This document shows positions 37,593 to 47,088 of a stretch of DNA of 64,000 nt, piece after piece. A program made the position numbers and the translations under genes. Where the stretch lies: assembly GCA_030065875.1 (NCBI GenBank), contig JASJCR010000008.1:16833-80832 (forward strand). The letters run 5' to 3'. Below the pieces are notes generated by a model. The model was given only the letters and a program-made list of their open reading frames with translations. It made no database searches and had not been told where the DNA came from. Each line of letters begins with the position of its first letter. Position 1 is the first letter of the stretch. The DNA is from Ardenticatenaceae bacterium (GTDB lineage: Bacteria; Chloroflexota; Anaerolineae; Promineifilales; Promineifilaceae).

Positions 37593-38975
37593 GTGTATCC
37601 ACAACTGCAATACGACCTGGAACATATTGAGGATATGCTGCAGCGGGTGCAGGAAATTAGCCTGGCTTACTATCAAAATGTAGGTGAATCCCCGGCCGCG
37701 GTCGCACCGCCCTCCCGCAAAAACCAGACGCTTCCCAAGCAGGGGATGGGGGGGCTGGCGGTCGTCAATCACTTTCTGAAGAAGGTCGCTCCACATCTGG
37801 CGGCCAGCGGCGGTCCGCGCTACCTTGGATTTGTCACCGGTGGCGCCACCCCGGCCGCATTAATTGGAGATTGGCTGACGTCAACTTTTGATCAAAATGT
37901 GGCTTCTGACATCGACTCCATTGCCCCTCTCATCGAAGATGAAGCCATCGACATGCTGCGCACGCTTTTTGGGCTGCCGGATGAGTTTTCCGGATCGTTT
38001 GTCAGTGGGGCTACCATGTCAAATTTTGCAGCGTTGGCCATTGGCCGCCAATGGTGCGCCAAACAAATTCGATACGACGTGGCCAAACTGGGTCTTTATG
38101 GGCTGCCCCAGATTCGGGTTCTGGCGGCCACGCCCCACTCAAGCATTTATAAAGCGCTTTCGATGTTGGGCATGGGGCGCAGCAGCCTGATTAAAATTAA
38201 GACAATTCCCGGCCGGGAAGCGATTGATATCGATCATTTGCGTTTTGAGCTGGCCGCTGCCCGCGCTGAACTTATCCCGGCCATTGTGGTTGGCAGCGGG
38301 GGAACGGTCAACACCGTTGACTTTGATGATTTGACCGCCATTGGGGCACTCAAGAAGGAATTTACTTTCTGGTATCACGTTGATGCGGCCTTTGGCGGGT
38401 TTGCGGCGTGTACCAAAGAGACCGCCCGCTTAACCAAAGGGATGGATTCGGCCGATTCGATCACCATTGACGCCCACAAATGGCTAAATGTCCCTTATGA
38501 TTCGGCGATGGTTTTTACACGCCATCCGGATATTGGCCTGCAGGTGTTTCAAAACAGCGCCGCTTACCTGGGTGACGTGCAGGACGTCCCGGCATACGTG
38601 CACCGGACGCCGCAAAACTCCCGCCGTTTTCGAGCGCTGCCGGCCTGGTTCTCACTCCTGGCTTACGGGGCGGCCGGATACGAAGAAATTGTGACCCGCT
38701 GCTGCCGTCTGGCTCAGAGAATCGGCGAAAAAATAGCCGGGAACGACCGCTACGATCTACTGGCGCCGGTAAACCTCAACGTGGTTTGTTTTGCCCCTGC
38801 TTCACATGAAGTTGATGTGGGTGCCCTACTGATGCGTTTGCGTGACGACGGCCGGGTCTTTGCTACGCCAACTGAATATGGCGGCCGGTCGGCGATTCGC
38901 CTGGCCTTTTCTAACTGGCGCACCACCGACGATGATGTGGAGCTGGTTTGGCAGGCGCTGCAAGAGTGTCTTTGA
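37593..38975 (+). CDS. PLP-dependent group II amino acid decarboxylase
   Basis: WYHVDAAFGGFAACTKE; DSITIDAHKWLNVPYDSAMVF. Confidence 0.93.
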   Translation: MYPQLQYDLEHIEDMLQRVQEISLAYYQNVGESPAAVAPPSRKNQTLPKQGMGGLAVVNHFLKKVAPHLAASGGPRYLGFVTGGATPAALIGDWLTSTFDQNVASDIDSIAPLIEDEAIDMLRTLFGLPDEFSGSFVSGATMSNFAALAIGRQWCAKQIRYDVAKLGLYGLPQIRVLAATPHSSIYKALSMLGMGRSSLIKIKTIPGREAIDIDHLRFELAAARAELIPAIVVGSGGTVNTVDFDDLTAIGALKKEFTFWYHVDAAFGGFAACTKETARLTKGMDSADSITIDAHKWLNVPYDSAMVFTRHPDIGLQVFQNSAAYLGDVQDVPAYVHRTPQNSRRFRALPAWFSLLAYGAAGYEEIVTRCCRLAQRIGEKIAGNDRYDLLAPVNLNVVCFAPASHEVDVGALLMRLRDDGRVFATPTEYGGRSAIRLAFSNWRTTDDDVELVWQALQECL

Positions 38976-39018
38976 AGAAGAGAGAAAAGAGAATAGAGAA
39001 GAGAGAAAAGAGAAGCGA
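38972..39018. repeat. 7-bp purine repeat (AAGAGAG / AAAAGAG) at gene junction
   Basis: AAGAGAG AAAAGAG AATAGAG AAGAGAG AAAAGAG AAGCGA-ATG. Confidence 0.85.
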
Positions 39019-40236
39019 ATGACCTTTAAGAGATACAGGGTGGTTGAGTACGGGGCGTTGATTTTGATCATCAGCATGGGTACCCGGCAAAGTTTTGGCA
39101 TCTTTCTCCCTGAAATCAGCCGTGATTTGGGTATCGGCCGCGAATTGTTCAGCCTGGCGATCGCCGTTCAGAACATTATCTTTGGCTTGCCAATTGTCGG
39201 GGTTCTGGCTGACCGCTACGGCTCCCGCTGGGTCGCCATCGGCGGCGGAATCTTGTATGCCCTAGGTATTTTTCTGCTGGCTGTCGGGCAATCCCCGGCC
39301 ATGCTGTTTGGCTCGCTGGGTATTTTGGTGGGTATCGCCCTCAGCGCAACGTCGTTTGTGGTGGTTTTAGGCGCGGCCGCCCAGGTGGTCCCCGCCGGTC
39401 GCAGAACGGTCATGTTTGGTCTGCTGACCGCGGCCGGGTCTATCGGCATGTTTGCCGTTGTGCCGGCGCTGCAGTGGCTGCTCGATCTGATCGGCTGGGT
39501 GTCCACGTTTTATATTATGGCCGGTATGGCCCTGGTGATCTCCCTGCTGGCCATCGCTTTTCCGGCCGGCCGGCGGTCCCAGGAACCAGGCACCACCTCA
39601 GCGGGTGAGGGTGAATATGAAGACGAGGGAATTATTTCGATTTTGAAGAAAGCCAGCGGTCACTCCGGCTATTGGCTTCTTACGGCCGGTTTCTTTGTCT
39701 GCGGTTTCCACGTGGCTTTTATCGCCACCCACCTGCCGGCTTATCTTCAGGACAACGGCCTTTCAACTCAGGTCAGCGCCTTTGCCCTGGCGATGATCGG
39801 TTTATTTAACCTGATTGGCTCATCCTCATTTGGGTATTTGGGTGATCGGTACCGCAAAAAGTACCTGCTTTGTTTTATTTATCTCGGCCGCGCGGTCGTC
39901 ATTTCCGCCTTTATCTGGCTGCCGCTTACCGCCACGTCCGCCATTCTGTTTGGGGCGGCGATTGGATCGCTGTGGCTGGCGACAGTCCCCTTGACCAGCG
40001 GGGCCGTGGCCCATATTTTTGGCTCGCGATATTTATCAACACTCTACGGCGTTGTCTTCTTTAGCCATCAAATTGGCGCGTTTCTCGGTGTTTGGCTTGG
40101 CGGCCGGGTCTTTGATACCCTTGGCTCGTATCAGCCGATCTGGATCGCCGGGATTATCCTGGCGGTTATTGCCGGGTTAATCCATTTACCCATGATCGAC
40201 ACCCCGGTTGCCCGCAGGGCGGTCACCGCCGATTAA
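39019..40236 (+). CDS. MFS transporter
   Basis: 12-TM MFS; start at ATG 39019; the longer ORF overlaps the decarboxylase and reads through the repeat. Confidence 0.92.
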   Translation: MTFKRYRVVEYGALILIISMGTRQSFGIFLPEISRDLGIGRELFSLAIAVQNIIFGLPIVGVLADRYGSRWVAIGGGILYALGIFLLAVGQSPAMLFGSLGILVGIALSATSFVVVLGAAAQVVPAGRRTVMFGLLTAAGSIGMFAVVPALQWLLDLIGWVSTFYIMAGMALVISLLAIAFPAGRRSQEPGTTSAGEGEYEDEGIISILKKASGHSGYWLLTAGFFVCGFHVAFIATHLPAYLQDNGLSTQVSAFALAMIGLFNLIGSSSFGYLGDRYRKKYLLCFIYLGRAVVISAFIWLPLTATSAILFGAAIGSLWLATVPLTSGAVAHIFGSRYLSTLYGVVFFSHQIGAFLGVWLGGRVFDTLGSYQPIWIAGIILAVIAGLIHLPMIDTPVARRAVTAD

Positions 40237-40260
40237 CGGTCAACTCGTATATCTTAATTC

Positions 40261-40320
40261 GCATTTCGCATTTCGTATCTCGTATCTCGTAACTCGTATC
40301 TCGTATCTCGTATCTCGTAG
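40261..40320. repeat. 7-bp tandem repeat (GCATTTC x2, GTATCTC x6)
   Basis: GCATTTC GCATTTC GTATCTC GTATCTC GTAACTC GTATCTC GTATCTC GTATCTC GTAG. Confidence 0.95.
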
Positions 40321-40326
40321 GTCTTT

Positions 40327-41307
40327 ATGAAATTTGTAAGCAATCGTCACATAACCGATCCCCGCCTGAATTTGGCCCTGGAAGAGTATTTACTGCGCGA
40401 ATTGGAGATGGAAACCCCGCTTCTCCTGTTTTACGTCAATGAACCGGCGGTCATCATCGGTCGGAACCAAAACACCATCGAAGAAATTGACCCGGATTTT
40501 ATCAAGCAGAACGACATTCACGTCGTGCGTCGCCTGTCCGGAGGAGGTGCGGTGTTTCACGATCTTGGCAACCTCAATTTCAGCTTTATTACCAACGACA
40601 ATCGGGACATCCACAATTTTGCCAAATTTATTAATCCGGTTGCTGCTGTCTTAAAAAAGCTGGGCGTGCCTGCGGAACTGCACGGCAGCAGCGATGTTTT
40701 TGTGGACGGCAAGAAAATTTCGGGCAACGCTCAATTTTCCGCCCGCGGCCGCCTGTTTAGCCACGGCACAATTTTGTTTGATACCGACATCGAAACGATG
40801 CTGCGGGCCTTAAACCCGCGTCAAATTGAAATTGAATCAAAGGCGGTCCAGTCGGTGCGCAATTTTGTGACCAACATCAAGGAGTGGCTGCCCCGAGAAA
40901 TGACCCTCAAAGATTTAAAGCAGGCGATCTTGGATGAATTGTTCGGGTCAGACCCGCCTACGCTTCCCCTGTCGGCCGATCAATGGGGGGATATCGAGAA
41001 GCTGGCTGAGGAACGATACGACACCTGGGAGTGGAATTACGGCCGTTCTCCCCGCTTTAACGTGCAAAAAACCGTCGCGCTTGGTCGGGTCACCTTTAAC
41101 GCCCGCCTATGGGTCGATAAAGGATTAATCGAAGAGGTTACCCTTTACGGCAACTTTGAGGCCAAGCGAGAAATTAAAGAACTCCTCGACCGCCTGATTG
41201 GCGTTCGCTATGAGCCGGAGGCGATACGCTATGCCCTACAGGATGTTGAACTGGTCCCCTATGTCGGTTCGGTTTCACTCGATGAATTTGTGACCGTACT
41301 TTATTGA
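40327..41307 (+). CDS. lplA: Lipoate--protein ligase A
   Basis: EPAVIIGRNQNTIEEI; VVRRLSGGGAVFHDLGNLNFSF; HGSSDVFVDGKKISGNAQF. Confidence 0.95.
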   Translation: MKFVSNRHITDPRLNLALEEYLLRELEMETPLLLFYVNEPAVIIGRNQNTIEEIDPDFIKQNDIHVVRRLSGGGAVFHDLGNLNFSFITNDNRDIHNFAKFINPVAAVLKKLGVPAELHGSSDVFVDGKKISGNAQFSARGRLFSHGTILFDTDIETMLRALNPRQIEIESKAVQSVRNFVTNIKEWLPREMTLKDLKQAILDELFGSDPPTLPLSADQWGDIEKLAEERYDTWEWNYGRSPRFNVQKTVALGRVTFNARLWVDKGLIEEVTLYGNFEAKREIKELLDRLIGVRYEPEAIRYALQDVELVPYVGSVSLDEFVTVLY

Positions 41308-41460
41308 ATTTACCCCCGTCAAATAAATAGCGGCCGCTGAATGGGCGGCAAAATGTTTCTTATGTGACAGCCCTTAACTGCGCTCAGGATTATTCACCCT
41401 GCAAGCAAGGGCTGAGAAAGTGGTGCGATTATGGTTTTTTTTGGAAATTAGGTAAATTTT

Positions 41461-42204
41461 ATGACTCAACAGAATGACACCACCACCCCTAAAAGTGAAT
41501 TCTGGGCCGGCGTCAAGGCGGAACTGCCCATCCTTTTTGGCGTGATCCCTTTTGGCCTCATTTTCGGGGTTCTGGCGACGACGGCCGGGCTGCCTCCGCT
41601 GGTGGCCTGGAGCACTTCGTCCCTGGTTTTTGCCGGATCCGCTCAATTTTTGGCCCTGCCGTTGTTTTCAGCTGGGGCTCCGGCCGTGATTTTGATTATG
41701 ACGACGTTTATTATCAATCTGCGTCATCTCCTCTACAGCGCCTCGCTGGCTCCTTTTGCTCAACCGCTTTCCCGCGGCTGGAAAACGCTGTTAGCTTACC
41801 TCCTGACGGATGAGGCGTTTGTTCCCACAATTTTGCACTATCATCAATCGGATCAACCGTCTACCCATAAACATTGGTTTTGGCTGGGAGCCGGGCTGAC
41901 GCTGTGGCTCAACTGGCAAATTGTCACCGGTATCGGAATTTTAGTCGGGCAGCAGCTGCCGTCCGGGTTAGGATTGGAATTTACGCTATCCCTGACCTTT
42001 ATCGGCATGATTGTCCCCACGCTCAAAAAATGGCCGGAGATCGGGGCGGCCGTTTCAGCCGGAGTCACGGCGGTGGCGGTCAGCGGCCTGCCCTATCGTC
42101 TGAACCTGATGGTGGCCGCAGTTGTGGGAATTTTCACCGGGCTTCTGCTTGAATCCCTGACGCGCCGGGAGAGTATCGGTCAAACTCAGGAGGTTCAATT
42201 ATGA
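41461..42204 (+). CDS. azlC: AzlC-family branched-chain amino acid export protein
   Basis: ELPILFGVIPFGLIFGVLATTAGLPP; FAGSAQFLALPL; TTFIINLRHLLYSASLAP. Confidence 0.95.
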   Translation: MTQQNDTTTPKSEFWAGVKAELPILFGVIPFGLIFGVLATTAGLPPLVAWSTSSLVFAGSAQFLALPLFSAGAPAVILIMTTFIINLRHLLYSASLAPFAQPLSRGWKTLLAYLLTDEAFVPTILHYHQSDQPSTHKHWFWLGAGLTLWLNWQIVTGIGILVGQQLPSGLGLEFTLSLTFIGMIVPTLKKWPEIGAAVSAGVTAVAVSGLPYRLNLMVAAVVGIFTGLLLESLTRRESIGQTQEVQL

Positions 42205-42530
42205 TGACCCCCCTGCAGCTCATGTTGACGATTCTGGCCATGGGATTGGTCACATTTTTGATTCGGTTAAGCTTTATCGCTCTTTCCGATCGGATCGCCC
42301 TGCGGCCGCTTGTGCGCCGCGGGTTGACGTATGTGCCCCCGGCCGTTCTGGCCGCCATCGTTTTCCCTGATATGCTGCTGTCAGAAGGGGTGCTCAATCT
42401 CTCATGGCAAAATCCGTTTCTCCTGGCCGGCTTGGGAGGGATCCTGGCGGCCTGGTGGAGTAAAAATGTGTTGGTCACCATGGTGGTCGGCATGTTGATA
42501 TTGTGGGGAATCCAGTGGATTACAGCCTGA
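42201..42530 (+). CDS. azlD: AzlD-family transporter subunit
   Basis: Overlaps azlC by ATGA; GLVTFLIRLSFIALSDRIALRPLVRRGLTYVPPAVLAAIVFPDML. Confidence 0.93.
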   Translation: MMTPLQLMLTILAMGLVTFLIRLSFIALSDRIALRPLVRRGLTYVPPAVLAAIVFPDMLLSEGVLNLSWQNPFLLAGLGGILAAWWSKNVLVTMVVGMLILWGIQWITA

Positions 42531-42607
42531 AGACAAGAGACCAGAGAGGACTTTTTTTCGGCGTGTCCCATCTCTCGTCTCCTGTCTCTTGTCTCCCGTC
42601 TTTCTTT
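42530..42607. repeat. Inverted heptamer-repeat pair (AGACAAG / TGTCTCT)
   Basis: AGACAAG AGACCAG AGAGGA ... TCTCTCG TCTCCTG TCTCTTG TCTCCCG TCTTTC. Confidence 0.85.
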
Positions 42608-42619
42608 TAGGAGGTTTTA

Positions 42620-43342
42620 ATGAAGGAAATTGCTCGCGTCAGTGAAATTTGGCGTTATCCGGTCAAGTCGATGGCCGGAGAATCAATTGAGAAAAGTGAT
42701 GTTTACTGGTACGGTTTGGAAGGTGATCGCCGCTATGGGTTTGTGCAGAACGGTCATCCGGGCAGCTTCCCGTGGCTGACCGCCCGAGAGATTCCTCAAA
42801 TCGTCAAATTTCAGCCGCGATTGATCGGAAATGATCTGGTGCACGGCCCTGTTGAAGTGACAACACCGGCCGGGGAAACATTCCCCATCGGTGATGAACG
42901 GCTCCGACAGGCGCTTCTGGCGCATCGCTCTGGCTTTGACGCCCATCTGATGCAGCTCAACCGGGGGACGTTTGACGCGGCCCCTGTATCGCTGATGAGT
43001 CTGGCCACGATCCGCCAGGTGGATCAAACATTTGGACAATCGCTTGATACCCGCCGCTATCGGCAAAATTTGATCATCGAGACAATTGAGGACAAACCTT
43101 ATATCGAAGACAGCTGGTGCGAACAAATTATTCGGTTTGGGGACCGGCCCGACAGCGCACAGGTGCTTTTGAACCGGCCGATCCAGCGCTGCCAGATGAT
43201 CAACGTCGATCCGGATCATGGGCAGGTCGATGCCGGGGTATTAAAAGCGGTGGTGCGCAGTCGAGACAACTGCCTGGGCGTGTATGCCGCCGTGGTGCGC
43301 CCGGGAACGATTTATGCGGGTGATTCAATCTATCAACTTTGA
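42620..43342 (+). CDS. MOSC-domain protein
   Basis: WRYPVKSMAGESIEKSDVYWYGLEGDRRYGFV; RPIQRCQMINVDPDHGQVD. Confidence 0.9.
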   Translation: MKEIARVSEIWRYPVKSMAGESIEKSDVYWYGLEGDRRYGFVQNGHPGSFPWLTAREIPQIVKFQPRLIGNDLVHGPVEVTTPAGETFPIGDERLRQALLAHRSGFDAHLMQLNRGTFDAAPVSLMSLATIRQVDQTFGQSLDTRRYRQNLIIETIEDKPYIEDSWCEQIIRFGDRPDSAQVLLNRPIQRCQMINVDPDHGQVDAGVLKAVVRSRDNCLGVYAAVVRPGTIYAGDSIYQL

Positions 43343-43373
43343 TTAGAGCCTCTGTCTCGGTCAAAGGAACAGC

Positions 43374-43430
43374 GTAGGCGTGATTTCCTAATTACGCCGA
43401 TAGCTGACGCGATTGGGAAATCGCGTCTAC
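43374..43430. repeat. REP-like imperfect palindrome
   Basis: GTAGGCGTGATTTCCTAATTACGCC...CGCGATTGGGAAATCGCGTCTAC. Confidence 0.75.
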
Positions 43431-43485
43431 ATCATCTGTGACTTTTAAATAGTAACCTACTTCAGGGAAAAAGGAGGATGCAAAG

Positions 43486-43917
43486 GTGGATAATTCATAT
43501 CAGGAACTGAACCGGCAGTCTACAGAACGGATGCGAAATCTGGCGGCCAAGCTGACAGATGAAGATCTTGAACTCCCCCTGGGAGAATATTGGACCATCG
43601 CGGCCGCGTTTGCCCATATCGCCTTTTGGGATGCCCGCGTGCTAAAAATTTTAGAAGATTCTGAAAGCAACAATCAGGTGATTATTCACCCGTTTGATTT
43701 GGTCGTCAATGACATTTCGCTCCCATTCTGGCTAGCCATTCCTCCCCGGCAGGCGGTGGAACTGGCTATCGCCACCGCGGAAGAGTTGGATCAATCTCTC
43801 GAATCGTTTTCGCCCATACTGCTTGAGAAAATCGCTTCCGCCAATTTGCGCTTTATTCGCCGGGATTACCATCGTTTGGCGCATCTTGACGAGATCGAAG
43901 AGGCGTTGAACTATTAA
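43486..43917 (+). CDS. DinB-like protein
   Basis: 143 aa helical; GEYWTIAAAFAHIAFWDARVLKILE; start codon GTG. Confidence 0.7.
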   Translation: MDNSYQELNRQSTERMRNLAAKLTDEDLELPLGEYWTIAAAFAHIAFWDARVLKILEDSESNNQVIIHPFDLVVNDISLPFWLAIPPRQAVELAIATAEELDQSLESFSPILLEKIASANLRFIRRDYHRLAHLDEIEEALNY

Positions 43918-43970
43918 GAAAGGTCGAGACCCAATTCTCCCCAACCAAAGTCATCAGGAGGGATTTTTGT

Positions 43971-44729
43971 ATGAAAAAGATGTGTTTTTTCACTCAGAAC
44001 GATTTGACGAGCCACCAGCGCTCAACCGGTCAACGTTACTTTGAATTTCTGCGGGTGCCCGATATGAGCGCCGGTCTGTATGTTTTACCGGCCGGTAGTG
44101 TAGATGGGCAGCAGCCACACAGTGAAGATGAAATATATGTCATCATGGTCGGTCGAGGAGAGTTTACCTGTGAAGGCGAAACCAGACCGGTTGCTCCTGG
44201 AGACGTGATCTATGTGCCGGCCCATGCGGACCATCGTTTTCACGATATCGCAGAAGACCTGGAAATACTGGTTTTCTTTGCGCCGGCCGAGGGTGTGCTT
44301 CATCAGCGGCGGCAGATCGTGCAGGAAGGTGAGATAGAAGTTGACACTGATCGCACCCGCCTCGATATCGAGTTGATCCACCAATTTTTGACCACCTCTT
44401 ATTGGGCAAAAGGGTGCGATCGCGATCTGGTGGTCCGCTCGATTCAAAATTCGCTTTGTTTTGGTGCTTATGAGGGGGACAATCAAATCGCTTTTGGCCG
44501 CGTCATTACCGACTTTGCTACCTTTGCCTATATGTCTGATGTGTTTGTGATAGAAACCCGTCGCGGCCGGGGAATTGCAAAGATGTTGGTGGCGGCAATG
44601 ATGGCCCACCCCGATCTCCAGGGGGTGCGCAAGTGGAATTTGCACACGCGCGATGCGCACGGGCTGTATACCGAATTTGGGTTTTTTGCGCCCGGTGAAA
44701 TTTCCAGCTATATGGAGTTCCGTCCGTGA
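43971..44729 (+). CDS. Cupin-GNAT acetyltransferase fusion
   Basis: Cupin QPHSEDEIYVIMVGRGEFTCEGETRPVAPGDVIYVPAHADHRF, then GNAT YMSDVFVIETRRGRGIAKMLVAAMMAHPDLQGV. Confidence 0.88.
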   Translation: MKKMCFFTQNDLTSHQRSTGQRYFEFLRVPDMSAGLYVLPAGSVDGQQPHSEDEIYVIMVGRGEFTCEGETRPVAPGDVIYVPAHADHRFHDIAEDLEILVFFAPAEGVLHQRRQIVQEGEIEVDTDRTRLDIELIHQFLTTSYWAKGCDRDLVVRSIQNSLCFGAYEGDNQIAFGRVITDFATFAYMSDVFVIETRRGRGIAKMLVAAMMAHPDLQGVRKWNLHTRDAHGLYTEFGFFAPGEISSYMEFRP

Positions 44730-44909
44730 CGGCCGCAGATAAAACGACAGGGCCTCACTAGAAGGGGGTGGTGATGTTTGTTGGACACGCCAATTGATCC
44801 GCTGTGGGTTTGAGGCCACGCTACGGCCGTTAAATGATGAAGCAGCGGCCCTGTTGTAAACCGTTTGTCCATTTATTTATGTAAAACAGTACTTTTTTCT
44901 CATATTTGC

Positions 44910-44938
44910 TTTACAAAATATGGACAGGCGTGTATAAT
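44910..44938 (+). promoter_or_regulatory. Near-consensus sigma70-type promoter
   Basis: TTTACA (44910-44915), 17 bp, TATAAT (44933-44938). Confidence 0.7.
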
Positions 44939-45011
44939 TCCCGTTAGTAATTCTGGGCAGTATTTAAATGGGAGCCGGGTTTACCAGGTTTAAAATGATT
45001 GAGAGGTTACG

Positions 45012-45692
45012 ATGGTAGAATCGTTGGTTTTAACATCATTGGAAATGGTGGAAAGCTCATTTACCCGCTATGAACTACCACCAGAGGGGATCACTTCTTT
45101 AGGGTATGTGGTGCGCCGGATGCATAAAACGGCTATTCTAGCCGACGTGCCTCAGATGGTTGAGCAGGGAGAATTTGCTCAAGCGCTTTCTCAAATCGCC
45201 TATTATGCCGCTGCTGCGGCCGTTTCCTTTGGCTCGCTTTATTATGAGCCGCTAAAAGATGAGGTTGGTTCGACCGTCACTGAACGCGATCCGGAAACCG
45301 GTGCCCTGGTGACGGCCACGCTGGTTGACGTTGCTCCGAATGACAAACACAAAGCCGAAGTTCGTCTAAAAGACGGCTCCCGTTTTTCGGGTCATGAATT
45401 TACCAGCGATTCCCGATTTGGCGTACGCGGATGGGTCTTACCGGCGACCACCAGCTTTACGTTTGTTTCGGCTGATGAATCGTATCAGGCTGAATGTCAC
45501 GGCACCATTTCCCGTGAAGTCGTTCCGCGAATTGCCGGCCCCTGGCACAGCCGGGCGCTGGGCAGTCTAAAGATAAAAGACAGTCAAGGTAACGTCGGTC
45601 ATTTAACGCTCCAGCGCAACGCCAAAGCAATTATTACCGTGAGCTGCTGTTCCGGGAAAACGATCTTGCACCGCGAGGTGTCAGTTTCCTAA
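45012..45692 (+). CDS. Hypothetical protein (226 aa), no family recognised
   Basis: Intact ORF with promoter, GAGAGG RBS and terminator. Confidence 0.75.
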   Translation: MVESLVLTSLEMVESSFTRYELPPEGITSLGYVVRRMHKTAILADVPQMVEQGEFAQALSQIAYYAAAAAVSFGSLYYEPLKDEVGSTVTERDPETGALVTATLVDVAPNDKHKAEVRLKDGSRFSGHEFTSDSRFGVRGWVLPATTSFTFVSADESYQAECHGTISREVVPRIAGPWHSRALGSLKIKDSQGNVGHLTLQRNAKAIITVSCCSGKTILHREVSVS

Positions 45693-45717
45693 ACTGAATA
45701 ATCTTCAGCTTAAATTT

Positions 45718-47028
45718 TTAGAAGCCCGCGTGTTTGAGAGAAATCAGACTCGCGGGCTTTTTTTTATCAAAATAAGATTCGATCAGGTGCACTGCCCACG
45801 TTACCCCATTTTCTTCCTGCAGGTGTTGGCCAACCGCTGCCGCCTTCTTTTGCATTTGTTTGTCGTTTAACGCCTGATGCAAAGCCGCAGTCAAATTTTC
45901 TTCACTGAGGGATTTTCGAGGAATGGGTAATGGCCCGACACCCAGCTGCCTGACCCGACTACCCCAAAAATGTTGATCAGCAAAGTAAGGAATGACCACA
46001 TTGGGCTTTCCCGACCTCAAACCGGCCGCCGTCGTTCCTGCCCCTCCGTGATGAACAACGGCGCGCATCCGTGGAAAGAGCCATTCGTGGGGAGCTTGAT
46101 CAACGGCCAAAATATGATCGTGATCGGCAAAATCTGCCCTTAGCCCGGCCCATCCTTTTAAAATGACCGCCCGCTGGTTGAGATTGCCAACCGCATTTAG
46201 CACCATCTCCTGAAGGCGCTGCGGGTGGCGGTCGGTCATGCTGCCAAATCCAATGTAAATAGGTGGCTTTCCCCGATCGACAAACCGCCGTAGAGCCGGT
46301 GATGGTGCCTCCGCGGGCTGGGTCCAATAGCCGGTGACGTGATACTGGTCGGGCCAGTCAGCCGGTGGCGGCATGACGAGATCACTATAAGCGTACAAAA
46401 ATGGCAAGCGATTGGCCTGAAGCTGACGATAAGGTCCGGCAAAAGGAAGCTTTGGTAAACCAAGCGTTTTCCGCCAGCGCTGCACTTGAGAGCGATAAGG
46501 CTGCCAAAAAACCTGTTCGGCTACAAAAAAAGTGAGCCAATTATACAATTTACCAAGTAGGGGGATGTGAGACGGCCAGCCGGGGGAGCCAGGCACCGGA
46601 AATGCGGTGGTTCTTCCCATCACCGGCTGTAGGTGAACCATGATCGAGGGCAAGTTTTTTGCTTCGGCCAGATGATAAGCCAAATTGCCAAAGAGAGAAA
46701 AAACGACGCCATCGGTGTCGGTCAGGGCGGCTGTCGTTTCCTCGATCAGCTGCTCGATCAGCGGCCGCCCCAAGCGAATCATATTGCTGACGAGAGCAAG
46801 GGGGTTTTGTCCGGAATCCAGCCATGCTTGCCCGGCTGATGATTGCAGCATCTGCAGGGGATCAGCTCCCAGGGGAAAAAATTCAATCGTATTCGTATCA
46901 GCCAGCGAGGCGAATCGCGCGTGGGTGGCCAGACGGACTCGATGTCCTCGCTGCTGCAGCGCTTTAGATAAGTTCAGAAAAGGCTGCACATCCCCACGAG
47001 ATCCAACGGTTAGGCAGGTGATGTGCAT
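45718..47028 (-). CDS. GT1-family glycosyltransferase (UGT/MGT-like)
   Basis: MHITCLTVGSRGDVQPFLNLSKALQQRGHRVRLATHARF; PRMRAVVHHGGAGTTAAGLRSGKPNVVIPYFADQHFWG. Confidence 0.93.
   Translation of the reverse strand: MHITCLTVGSRGDVQPFLNLSKALQQRGHRVRLATHARFASLADTNTIEFFPLGADPLQMLQSSAGQAWLDSGQNPLALVSNMIRLGRPLIEQLIEETTAALTDTDGVVFSLFGNLAYHLAEAKNLPSIMVHLQPVMGRTTAFPVPGSPGWPSHIPLLGKLYNWLTFFVAEQVFWQPYRSQVQRWRKTLGLPKLPFAGPYRQLQANRLPFLYAYSDLVMPPPADWPDQYHVTGYWTQPAEAPSPALRRFVDRGKPPIYIGFGSMTDRHPQRLQEMVLNAVGNLNQRAVILKGWAGLRADFADHDHILAVDQAPHEWLFPRMRAVVHHGGAGTTAAGLRSGKPNVVIPYFADQHFWGSRVRQLGVGPLPIPRKSLSEENLTAALHQALNDKQMQKKAAAVGQHLQEENGVTWAVHLIESYFDKKKPASLISLKHAGF
45722..45764. terminator. Hairpin terminator for 45012-45692, overlapping 3' end of glycosyltransferase gene
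   Basis: AAGCCCGCGTGTTTGAGAGAAATCAGACTCGCGGGCTTTTTTTT. Confidence 0.8.
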
Positions 47029-47088
47029 TTTATATCTGAGACGTGATGGTTGAAACTAAATTTCGATACAACGGATATTGGAGAAAGT

